DNA from: Fusobacterium ulcerans
GTDB taxonomy: Bacteria > Fusobacteriota > Fusobacteriia > Fusobacteriales > Fusobacteriaceae
Assembly (NCBI RefSeq): GCF_003019675.1
Contig: NZ_CP028105.1
Coordinates: 698,282 to 762,281 of the forward strand
Direction: 5' to 3'
DNA: 64,000 nt
Position 1 is the first letter of the stretch. Every line of letters starts with the position of its first letter. The notes under the pieces were generated by a model that saw nothing but the letters and a program-made list of their open reading frames with translations, was not told the DNA's origin and made no database searches. Below are positions 22,789 to 31,223 of the stretch, in pieces. The translations under genes were made by a program, and so were the position numbers.

Positions 22789-25305
22789 CTAAAAATCAAA
22801 ATCTGATGCAATACCTAAATTTACATTATATTCTTTTGAGTCTAAAATATCTCCACTTTCAATATCTGATATTTTTAAAAATACTTTTTTATGCTCTCCG
22901 CTCAAAGTTAATCTAAAATTATATTGAAAATTTTCTTCCGTTGCATTTAATCTAACTTTGAATTCATCACTTACCTTAATCCCAAGCTCTGTATATAAAG
23001 CAGCAACAATATCTCTTTCAATGATTTTTCCCTTTATACTTACAGGTTCTAATTGATATATAGTAAATTTTGTTAAATTAGAAGTTATTTTCCACACACT
23101 TTCTTTTATTCTAACCCCAACCTTTGAAGATTTTTTAGAATTTACTCCACTTTTATAGTGAATTAATGGAACTATCATTTCTTGTGGACTTATCCCACCA
23201 TGAACAAACTGTAATCCATTTCCAAGACTCTTTATTCTTTGATTTTTTATGGGAAATATTCCATATAAATCATTTACATTTAAAGTAATACACCCTTTTT
23301 CTTCTACATAATTGGAATATAATGCGTATCTCTTCCCTATACTAAAATATTCCTGATTACTTAATTCAATTTTATCATATTCTGCTATCTCTTTTCTCTC
23401 ATAAAGAAAACCATGGTCACTTGTTATATAAATATTTACAATTCCAAGACTAGAAAGTGTTTTAGACAATCCTGTTATGTCCTCTATGGTTATATGGCAT
23501 GCTTCAAATGCTCTATTTTCAGTTTTCCCCTTATCTCCAATAGCATCAATGTTATCATGATATATATATATTACTTTTTTACCTTTAATATATTCTTCTT
23601 GTTCTCCTCTGCTCTTATTTTTAAACCTATCAAATGTAATAGCAACTGATTCTCCACAACTAAGCTTTAATATTTTTTCTCTATTTTCAGTATTTAAAGT
23701 ATTTATATTTTTTATGAAAATTTTCTTTTCAATTAAATCAATTTTTTTCTGTGACCCAAATGGAAGAAGATTTGCCATTCCTATTGAAGTTATACTTGGA
23801 AGTTCTGTAATCATTGAATTTAAAATTATTTCTTTTGTATTAGCTTCTTTCATTAATTTTTTAGCTATTTCATTTCCCACTTCAAATCTTAGTGCATCAG
23901 AAATAATAACTGCAACTCTTGTATCAGCCTTTGTTATATGTTCCTTATAGAAGTTTTTTTGTTGTGGCAATTTTTCCCTTTCACTAATATGATTAGACCA
24001 AATTTCTAATAAAATTTCCAAATATTCTTTTTCATAAAAATATGCTATTCTATCTTCAAGTTCGTCTAAAATCCCATATAGTTCATTATTTTTCCCATTA
24101 TCATAAGAATAATAAAATTCTCTATAATATTTATCTATCATATAATATTCACTTGTATAGTCAATAAATACTTCATTTATATTACTTCTTTCTTTAACCG
24201 TTACTGTTTCTTTTAGTCTAAGAATATTTATTGCAGCAAATAATGCTTTATAAAAATAGAAATACTTTTCTCGCCATAAACTATTATCTAACCTTATTTC
24301 AATATACTTTTGATATATATCAAATTCTTTAAATCCAAGAGTTAATCTTTCTACAATGTCTTTAATAACAATTTGATCAAAATATTCAATTCCTATCCCT
24401 TGAACACTGCTTTCTAATTCTAACTCATCTATTCTATCTTTTATATTTATCTCTAGACTTAGATTATAAAACTCTTCTTTTATCATTTTATTAATTTGAT
24501 TATTTTGTAATAAAGATTCCACAAAAAGATAAATTTCATTTGTTTTACCTATATAATATTTTTCTAAATTTATATGAGGTTTTTGTTGTATCCCCCTATA
24601 GAAGTGTACTACTAAAAGTATTTTTAAAAATTGTTTAAAATTATTTACATCTATATCAAATTTTTTCTTTATTTGATTATATAGATATTTTAGTCCCATC
24701 CATTTTTCTACTATTTCTAATTTATTCTTATTTATAATCAAATTCTTCAATATCTCCAGTATCTCTATGCTTTTAGATCCAGAAATACTAGCTAATATAG
24801 ACATTTTTAATTTATTTTCGTTCATATTATCTATATCATTTATCACTTTTTTTAATTTTTCTTTTCTTTCTTTGCTAGCAAAAAATTCTAAATGGTCTTT
24901 AATAATTTTACTTAATTTATAATCTGTTCTATCTAATTTTAATTCCTCTATTATCATTGCAGATTTATCAGCTTCAAAAAATTCTGAATAAAATTCTATA
25001 TCCAAAAGATAATTTTCATTATCTTTTGGCTTTGGATACTCACTATATATTAAATAATTTGATTCAATATCTGCTATTTCTAATGTATACTTTGTTTTAA
25101 ATATATTAGTATCAATCATTTCCCCTTTTTTATTCATTTCTTTTGTCAAAATAATGATTTTTATATTTTCTAACCTTAATTCTTCCATTACATCTTTAAA
25201 TGCTCTATCATTATCATACCAAAAAATTATATGTCTTTTTTTAGGGTATACTGGAGTTAGACTAAATCTATATTCAAGCATCTCTTTTATCTTTTCAATT
25301 TCCAT
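22789..25305 (-). CDS. pglZ: BREX alkaline-phosphatase-fold protein PglZ
   Basis: An 838-residue protein whose PglZ domain (about residues 460-760) has the alkaline phosphatase fold. VAVIISDALRFEVG holds the metal-binding Asp and nucleophile region, SITSIGMANLLPFG follows, and YITSDHGFLYER holds the late Asp/His metal ligands. The N-terminal half is helical, with IIFWYDNDRAF at the start. PglZ is the shared core of all BREX types and pairs with PglX. It begins the second BREX transcription unit, directly after a consensus promoter. Confidence 0.95.
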   Translation of the reverse strand: MEIEKIKEMLEYRFSLTPVYPKKRHIIFWYDNDRAFKDVMEELRLENIKIIILTKEMNKKGEMIDTNIFKTKYTLEIADIESNYLIYSEYPKPKDNENYLLDIEFYSEFFEADKSAMIIEELKLDRTDYKLSKIIKDHLEFFASKERKEKLKKVINDIDNMNENKLKMSILASISGSKSIEILEILKNLIINKNKLEIVEKWMGLKYLYNQIKKKFDIDVNNFKQFLKILLVVHFYRGIQQKPHINLEKYYIGKTNEIYLFVESLLQNNQINKMIKEEFYNLSLEINIKDRIDELELESSVQGIGIEYFDQIVIKDIVERLTLGFKEFDIYQKYIEIRLDNSLWREKYFYFYKALFAAINILRLKETVTVKERSNINEVFIDYTSEYYMIDKYYREFYYSYDNGKNNELYGILDELEDRIAYFYEKEYLEILLEIWSNHISEREKLPQQKNFYKEHITKADTRVAVIISDALRFEVGNEIAKKLMKEANTKEIILNSMITELPSITSIGMANLLPFGSQKKIDLIEKKIFIKNINTLNTENREKILKLSCGESVAITFDRFKNKSRGEQEEYIKGKKVIYIYHDNIDAIGDKGKTENRAFEACHITIEDITGLSKTLSSLGIVNIYITSDHGFLYERKEIAEYDKIELSNQEYFSIGKRYALYSNYVEEKGCITLNVNDLYGIFPIKNQRIKSLGNGLQFVHGGISPQEMIVPLIHYKSGVNSKKSSKVGVRIKESVWKITSNLTKFTIYQLEPVSIKGKIIERDIVAALYTELGIKVSDEFKVRLNATEENFQYNFRLTLSGEHKKVFLKISDIESGDILDSKEYNVNLGIASDFDF

Positions 25306-25338
25306 GATAATATCCTTTCATCATTTTTTCTATAATTT

Positions 25339-25367
25339 AGTATATCTAAAACTACAAAAATAAGCAA
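25339..25367 (-). promoter_or_regulatory. Predicted promoter of the pglZ-brxL-brxA-brxB unit
   Basis: On the minus strand, TTGCTT and TATACT are separated by exactly 17 bases, about 35 bases before the pglZ start codon and just downstream of the large terminator. This supports a separate second BREX transcript. Confidence 0.75.
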
Positions 25368-25403
25368 GGAAAAGAAGCACTTCTAATCACACTTTTTAAA
25401 ATA

Positions 25404-25454
25404 AAATAAAACCTAATAGAATAAGAAATTTTCCCTTATTATTAGGTTTTATTT
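25404..25454 (-). terminator. Strong terminator inside the BREX cluster
   Basis: A perfect 15-bp arm (AAATAAAACCTAATA with its complement) continues through one bulge into a further 6 bp, around a 9-base loop. On the minus strand it runs into repeated TTTTA. It ends the brxC-pglX-DUF262 transcript. Confidence 0.85.
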
Positions 25455-25472
25455 AACAATATAGAATTATTT

Positions 25473-25767
25473 TTATTGTTTTCTATAATCATTCAAAAGT
25501 TTTCCTTCAAAAGTTTTCCATTCAGTCCATCCATTTGCTGATCTTCCTAAAATTAATGCTGCTGCTGCACTTGGTGATGTCATTTTATAATTTTCTTTAA
25601 AAATATATTTATTTTCTAAATCTTCTATTATATTTTCTTTTAATAAAGTTTCAATATTTTTTTATTTTGTTTTTCAACTGATTCATAAATTATTTTGCTA
25701 ATTGTACTTCCTTTTAAAGTTTCTATTAGACAACTATTTTCCTGTTCCTGAAAAATTTACTCCTTTT
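25473..25767 (-). pseudogene. Broken DUF4357-domain gene
   Basis: The minus strand reads FKGSTISKIIYESVEKQNKK in one frame and, after a run of seven A at 25657-25663, ETLLKENIIEDLENKY in another, on to SPSAAAALILGRSANGWTEW and a stop at 25473. That last stretch is the signature of DUF4357, a small domain found with nucleases and restriction systems. One extra A would restore the frame, but a TAG further upstream and the lack of a start codon after the AAAAGGAG site show more damage. The upstream piece is in the same frame as the DUF262 gene, so an old C-terminal fusion is also possible. Confidence 0.7.
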
Positions 25768-25778
25768 AATAAAATGAT

Positions 25779-27473
25779 TTATTCAACATCTCCTATTTTT
25801 CTCATTTCTGGTCTTCTCCAAATTTGAATTATATCTTTATAAAGATTTTCAAATCTCTCTGCCATTTTTAGAAGATCCCATTCATCTAACTTTCCTAAAT
25901 ATCCATTTAAATATAGTTTGCTATTTTTATATCCATAGATAATATCATCTCTTTTACAAGAAAAGGACTTACTTCTTAGATTAGAGTCACTTCTAATTAA
26001 AGTAAGATTTGAAATTGTATCTTTAACTCTTTTCATATATTCAAACTCAGTCTTTGAATATTTTTCTTTCCAATCTTTATTAGGTTTTTGAGGAAATATA
26101 TGTCCAATTATAATTTTTCCATTATGAAAATCTATTGGTTCATTATGATAATAATTTTCTAATCTTTGAAAAACATAATTTAATTTATCTTTGTCTTTAT
26201 AGAGTGGTTTTAATTTTAAAGACTGTTTTAACTCTTCATCTGTTGGAAAGCCTTGGTTTAATAAAATACTTTCTAAAACATTATAATACTTTCCATCTTT
26301 AGATGTTTTAGAATACATCCCTTGAAATAATTTACTTAAAGCATTTGATGGTTCTCCTGTTATATATCTTCTCCATATATAACTTTGAAGTAGTTTCAGA
26401 ATATTAATAGTTTCTTTTTTAGATATTTTCTCTTCTTTACAGTCTCTTAGTACCCCTATAAGAAAAGGGGTAATAACTGTTTGATCTAAAATTTTTAAGT
26501 ATTCTAATTCTTTTCTTAATTGTAAATCTTTTTCTAATTTAGGTTTTCTAATAATAGCATAAAAATATGAATATATTTTTATATCTTCAAGTATATCATC
26601 AGTTTTTCCTTGATAGAATTTTTTAAATTCCTCAAATACTTTTGATTTTGTAGGAATTTTACTATTTTTTAATGTCAAATAATCTCTTATAAAGTCAGAT
26701 ATATAACTTATTATTTTGCTTCCATCACTAACTTTACAGTTATTCTCAATAGGTAGCCATATGTCTTTATATATTTTATTTTGCTCAGTTTTTTCTAAAT
26801 CCATCAATATATAATTTTTAATCAAATCCCCCTGAGATAAATCTAATCCTGTTGAGTTCAAACTTTCAAATATCTTTTGTGGATCGTCCTTTCCCTTTTC
26901 CAAAGCTATATCAACATATATCAACTTTTCTATTCCCTTTAAAAAACATTCTATCTCTTCTCCCGATAAATTTTCTACTGAATTTTTAAAAAATATATAA
27001 TTTTTTAACATATTTCTATCTTGATACTCTTCCAATTCATTAAAAAAATTTTTAGATATTTTATTTAAGATAATTAAATTTTCTTCTGGAGGCAATAATT
27101 TTAAATTCATCTCTTTTTCTGAATACTTATTTATTATATATTGCTCATATATTTTATCAGCTGCTCTTTTATTTGTTTCTTTCAATTTATAATAAAGTGC
27201 TAAAAATAAAAGAGTTATAGTAGTCATTCTTTGTTGTCCATCAATTACATAAAATTCCTTTTCTCCAATACTATATACTCCATCATGAATGTACACTATA
27301 CTCCCAATAAAATGAGAACTCACATTCATATCTTTACCTACCTTTAATATATTATCAAAAAGTAGTTGGCAATGTTTTTCTTGCCAATTATAATCTCTTT
27401 GATAAACTGGTATAGAAAAAACTGTGTCTACCTCTGAAAATAAATCTATAATCTTTTTTTCACTAGCCTTCAT
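25779..27473 (-). CDS. DUF262-DUF1524 (GmrSD/BrxU-like) type IV restriction protein
   Basis: A 564-residue protein. The N-terminal DUF262 domain has PVYQRDYNWQEKHC (about residues 22-35) and VIDGQQRMTTITLLFLAL (about 77-94), the ParB-like NTPase-type motifs of GmrS. The C-terminal DUF1524 domain carries the HNH-like IIGHIFPQKPNKDW and RVKDTISNLTLIRSDSNLRSKSF with a final CKR, as in GmrD. Such proteins cut modified phage DNA; BrxU, carried by some BREX islands, is the known example. It lies between pglX and pglZ on the same strand, 29 bases after pglX, with a GGAG site, so it belongs to the BREX transcript. Confidence 0.88.
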   Translation of the reverse strand: MKASEKKIIDLFSEVDTVFSIPVYQRDYNWQEKHCQLLFDNILKVGKDMNVSSHFIGSIVYIHDGVYSIGEKEFYVIDGQQRMTTITLLFLALYYKLKETNKRAADKIYEQYIINKYSEKEMNLKLLPPEENLIILNKISKNFFNELEEYQDRNMLKNYIFFKNSVENLSGEEIECFLKGIEKLIYVDIALEKGKDDPQKIFESLNSTGLDLSQGDLIKNYILMDLEKTEQNKIYKDIWLPIENNCKVSDGSKIISYISDFIRDYLTLKNSKIPTKSKVFEEFKKFYQGKTDDILEDIKIYSYFYAIIRKPKLEKDLQLRKELEYLKILDQTVITPFLIGVLRDCKEEKISKKETINILKLLQSYIWRRYITGEPSNALSKLFQGMYSKTSKDGKYYNVLESILLNQGFPTDEELKQSLKLKPLYKDKDKLNYVFQRLENYYHNEPIDFHNGKIIIGHIFPQKPNKDWKEKYSKTEFEYMKRVKDTISNLTLIRSDSNLRSKSFSCKRDDIIYGYKNSKLYLNGYLGKLDEWDLLKMAERFENLYKDIIQIWRRPEMRKIGDVE

Positions 27474-27502
27474 TAAATTTAATCTCCTGTTTTATATTTA
27501 TT

Positions 27503-30500
27503 TTATATTTTTCTTAATATTTTTCCAAATTTTTCATAATTAACTTTTACTCCATCGTCTAAATCTAATACAATTTTTTGCTCAGCTATATGTTTTACCT
27601 CATTTGCATATTCTCTTAGTTCTTTCAGGTTATTTTCTAATTCTTTTAATTTTTTCTCAGCAATTTTTTTATCCTTTGGAATAGTTTTACCATCTATAAC
27701 TATTTTTTCATAATAAGATCTTTGATTTTCTATTATTTCTTGATAAGGTGTAAGATAATCAGTTCTCATTCTAGCAATAGTATTTTCTTCATATCTATGT
27801 AGATATACAAGACATGAAAAAGAATTTTTCTTACCACTGTTCAGCATCCAATAAATTGGCCTTTTTTTGTATCTTTGAAGATGATCATCATAAAAATCTT
27901 TTATAAAGTATTTTCTTAATACTTCTTCAGCTGTTTCATCTTTCTTCTTTCCTAGAGCTTCAGCTATAAATTCAAGATTTTTTTTCAAGTTCTTTTCTCC
28001 ATATAGAATTTTCACAAATTCTATTACCTTCTTCACAATATCATTTTCAAAAACTTCTTCTTCTGTTACAGGAATAATTCCATAGACATCAGCAAAAAAT
28101 CTTGATTCCTCTATTTCATGTCTAATTTCTCCATCTGTCCCTTTTATAACGACTTTATTTCCTTCAATAATCAAGTTATCATCGGAATTAGCAATTATAA
28201 GTCCAGGTTTATCTATTGAATATCTTCCCATAATACAACCTATAGTATATGATAAAAATTGTTTTACTAATTCTTCTTTATTAAATTCCAGTTCTACTCC
28301 TCTATTAAATAGATATCCTTCTGAAGTTTTTTCCATTTCTTCAAATCCTTCTTCTATTTGTATGGAATTAGTAACTATTTTTTTTATAGTTGCCTCTTTT
28401 TTTAATAATGTAATATCTTCAAATTCTACTTTCTCATCCATTTCATCTTGTAATTCATATATATTTATAAAAATCCTGTTTAGCTCTTCCTCATTTTTAT
28501 GCATTTGGACAAATTGATTTCTCCAATAATTACAGTAAGAATCGTATGCTGATTCTAAATTTTCCCCATCAATTAAAGAAAGCTTTTCAAAATCCCAAGA
28601 AGTTTCACGAAAGTCCCATTCTTGTTTAGATATATTTATACATTTTTCTGTTAGACAATTAATTTTTTTGAAAACTTCTAAATCTTCAGTAAAATAAATG
28701 GGTATTTCTTTAACAGTTCCAGATGTCAAATTTAAAGTAGGTGCTATAAACTCGAAAATTCTTTTCATAATTTTCATATTAAAAAAACTCATTGTATATA
28801 AAAAGTTTTTATCCTGTTTAAGAAAAACAGAATCAGCAGCTTGATCAAAAATAAAATCTGGTTTTAAAAGTCTAATTGTATTTACCCCAGAAGTAATCCT
28901 TTTCCAACTAAATCCTTTTTTGAAAAAAAATTTCTCGTTTCTTATAACAGCACTTTTTTCATTTTTTACTTCCTTACCGTTATCCTTCCAGTTAATAAGG
29001 CTATCCAAGTTACCATACCATTTTCTTGAATCTCCTCCCATTTGATATAAAGCCCATTTTTTATCTCTAAAATCATATCCACTAGGTTTAAAATTTATAT
29101 TATTTATAGAGACTTCACTCCAATCTCTTGTATAATAAGAATTATTCCCTGTTTGCATTCCTGTTGCGGGATATGATATAGTTTCCATTGTTTCCGAAGA
29201 TGAAATAATTTTCACTTCTTTTTTACTCAACCAATATCCTAAACGATTTCCTGGGATTTTTTCAAAATCTTTTTGATATGCTTTATATTTATTGAGGGGA
29301 TTAAAAAATTCATTTTCCTTCCATTCAGCACTATTATAATCTACTAATCTTATATAATTTCCTGATATTTCTGGCATTTTATTCTTACTTACCCAAGCAA
29401 CAGTTTGAAGTACTTCTCCTCCAATATCTGCAAATGCCCTTGTCCCCAAATGAGTTAAATTTTGTATCTCTGTATTTTCTATAATATTTTTTCTTAAATT
29501 TTCAAAGCTACTTAAAAACATCCAAGAGTGCATTGTTATCATTGAGGTATACATATTTTCCTTAGTAAATTCCTCACATTTCTCTATAAATAGAGAGAAC
29601 ATATCACTTTTACTATTCTTATAATTCTTTTCAACATACTTTTTTAATTTTTCATCCATTCCACTACTACTCATATATGGGGGGTTAGTTATAACTACCT
29701 CATACTTATCTGCCATTATTTTTTGCTGATGTATCATTCCTTTTATTTTTTTAAAATCTTCATCTATATTTCCATCTAAAATGTCATTTCCTCTGAACAT
29801 GGATGTTTGACCTTGATTTTTTAATATTTCATTTAAAGATTTAAATTCTTCTTCTAACTTTTTTGTATCTATATCTTCTATTTTTAAAATACTTCCATAT
29901 TCTTTAGCATCATAAAAATTATCAAGCATTATAGCTAAATTTTTTAATGAATTTTCAGCTATTAATTTTCTTGTTCTTGTAGATATATTATTACTTTCTT
30001 TTATCACTAATATGTTTAACTTAAATTTTTCTTCACCATCTAATTTTTCCAATACTTTGAATAGTCTAGGAAACTTTTCTTTTGCCTTCATCATTATTGC
30101 AAATGAAGCAAGTTGAGCAGCTCTCTCATCTATTTCTAATCCCAATATATTGTTTTTCATTATAGATAATACTGCATCTTTTTTACTCCAACCAAGATTC
30201 TCATATATTTCAAAAAGTATGTCAAAAGAATAAGTAAGCATATGGCCGCTCCCCATCGCTGGATCAAGTATTTTTATATCTTCTATTTTTATTTTTTCAA
30301 CATTTATATCTTTTTCAGTTTCTATATAGTATTTCCAATTTTTTTTAATTTCTGAGTCTACTCCTAATGATTCTATAGCTAACTTTCCCAATGAATTTTC
30401 TACCATATATTTAACTATCCATTTAGGTGTAAATAATTGTGTTGCTGCTGGTATATTCTCCTTTGTTATTTTTTTATTTTTTTTCAATCCCTCAAAAACT

Positions 30501-31174
30501 TCATTTTTCTTTTCAGAGTTATAATATTGGTACAACCAACCTATTAATTCTATTGGCACCAAACCATTTTCTTTAGATTCCTCTATTTCATATCTTAGTT
30601 TTACAAGAACAGAATTATCCATTAATAATCCTGAAGGAAAGAGTATATCAGAATATCCCCCCTTTTTTGAAAATATAAATGGCATAATAGATGAAAGTTC
30701 CTCACATTTTTCTTCTACCAATATAGAATACATCTTTTCTAGAGATTCTAGAGTATTTTTATCTTTCAATTCATGTATTTTTTTCTGTTCTTCTCTTTCT
30801 AATTTTTGAAAAAAATTAGCTTCAAGATATTCATCTATAATTGCTGGCTCTATTTTTGAGCCATTACTAAATACCATTTTTTCATCTATATATTTATTTG
30901 CTTCCATATATGCCAAGGCTATAAGCCTATTGAACCATATATATGCACTTTCCTCTATTAATTCATCATATCCAAGTTCCTTATATTTTTCAATCAACTT
31001 ATTATAACTTGATTTAGAGTATAGATTTCCTTTTACTTCTACTTGACTTCCTAATATTACTGGAATATCTAAATTATTTTTATTTATTCCAAGTATTTTC
31101 AATCTAACTTCCATTTTTCTCATAAGTTCTTTTCTAGCTTCTATAGCAAATATTTTTAGGCTATTCTTATTCAC
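27503..31174 (-). CDS. pglX: BREX adenine-specific DNA methyltransferase PglX
   Basis: A 1223-residue class I methyltransferase of full length. The SAM-binding motif I is DPAMGSGHMLTY at about residue 302, and catalytic motif IV is NPPYMSS at about residue 495. The C-terminal half contains target-recognition sequence, and a tail (RYKKRPIYWMLNSGKKNSF) is typical of BREX-1 PglX. It methylates adenine in a short non-palindromic site to mark self DNA. The start is GTG with a GGGAGG site. A perfect 13-bp hairpin lies between it and brxC. I saw no long simple repeat that would suggest phase variation. Confidence 0.96.
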   Translation of the reverse strand: MNKNSLKIFAIEARKELMRKMEVRLKILGINKNNLDIPVILGSQVEVKGNLYSKSSYNKLIEKYKELGYDELIEESAYIWFNRLIALAYMEANKYIDEKMVFSNGSKIEPAIIDEYLEANFFQKLEREEQKKIHELKDKNTLESLEKMYSILVEEKCEELSSIMPFIFSKKGGYSDILFPSGLLMDNSVLVKLRYEIEESKENGLVPIELIGWLYQYYNSEKKNEVFEGLKKNKKITKENIPAATQLFTPKWIVKYMVENSLGKLAIESLGVDSEIKKNWKYYIETEKDINVEKIKIEDIKILDPAMGSGHMLTYSFDILFEIYENLGWSKKDAVLSIMKNNILGLEIDERAAQLASFAIMMKAKEKFPRLFKVLEKLDGEEKFKLNILVIKESNNISTRTRKLIAENSLKNLAIMLDNFYDAKEYGSILKIEDIDTKKLEEEFKSLNEILKNQGQTSMFRGNDILDGNIDEDFKKIKGMIHQQKIMADKYEVVITNPPYMSSSGMDEKLKKYVEKNYKNSKSDMFSLFIEKCEEFTKENMYTSMITMHSWMFLSSFENLRKNIIENTEIQNLTHLGTRAFADIGGEVLQTVAWVSKNKMPEISGNYIRLVDYNSAEWKENEFFNPLNKYKAYQKDFEKIPGNRLGYWLSKKEVKIISSSETMETISYPATGMQTGNNSYYTRDWSEVSINNINFKPSGYDFRDKKWALYQMGGDSRKWYGNLDSLINWKDNGKEVKNEKSAVIRNEKFFFKKGFSWKRITSGVNTIRLLKPDFIFDQAADSVFLKQDKNFLYTMSFFNMKIMKRIFEFIAPTLNLTSGTVKEIPIYFTEDLEVFKKINCLTEKCINISKQEWDFRETSWDFEKLSLIDGENLESAYDSYCNYWRNQFVQMHKNEEELNRIFINIYELQDEMDEKVEFEDITLLKKEATIKKIVTNSIQIEEGFEEMEKTSEGYLFNRGVELEFNKEELVKQFLSYTIGCIMGRYSIDKPGLIIANSDDNLIIEGNKVVIKGTDGEIRHEIEESRFFADVYGIIPVTEEEVFENDIVKKVIEFVKILYGEKNLKKNLEFIAEALGKKKDETAEEVLRKYFIKDFYDDHLQRYKKRPIYWMLNSGKKNSFSCLVYLHRYEENTIARMRTDYLTPYQEIIENQRSYYEKIVIDGKTIPKDKKIAEKKLKELENNLKELREYANEVKHIAEQKIVLDLDDGVKVNYEKFGKILRKI

Positions 31175-31186
31175 TCTTTCCTCCCA

Positions 31187-31217
31187 AAAATTGTCATAGC
31201 TCTACTATGACAATTTT
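31187..31217 (-). terminator. Perfect hairpin between brxC and pglX (attenuator or processing site)
   Basis: AAAATTGTCATAG and its exact complement form a 13-bp stem with a 5-base loop; on the minus strand it ends in five T and then runs at once into the GGGAGG site of pglX. It lies 7 bases past the brxC stop. It could stop part of the transcripts, protect the upstream mRNA end, or affect pglX translation. Confidence 0.65.
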
Positions 31218-31223
31218 ATTTTA

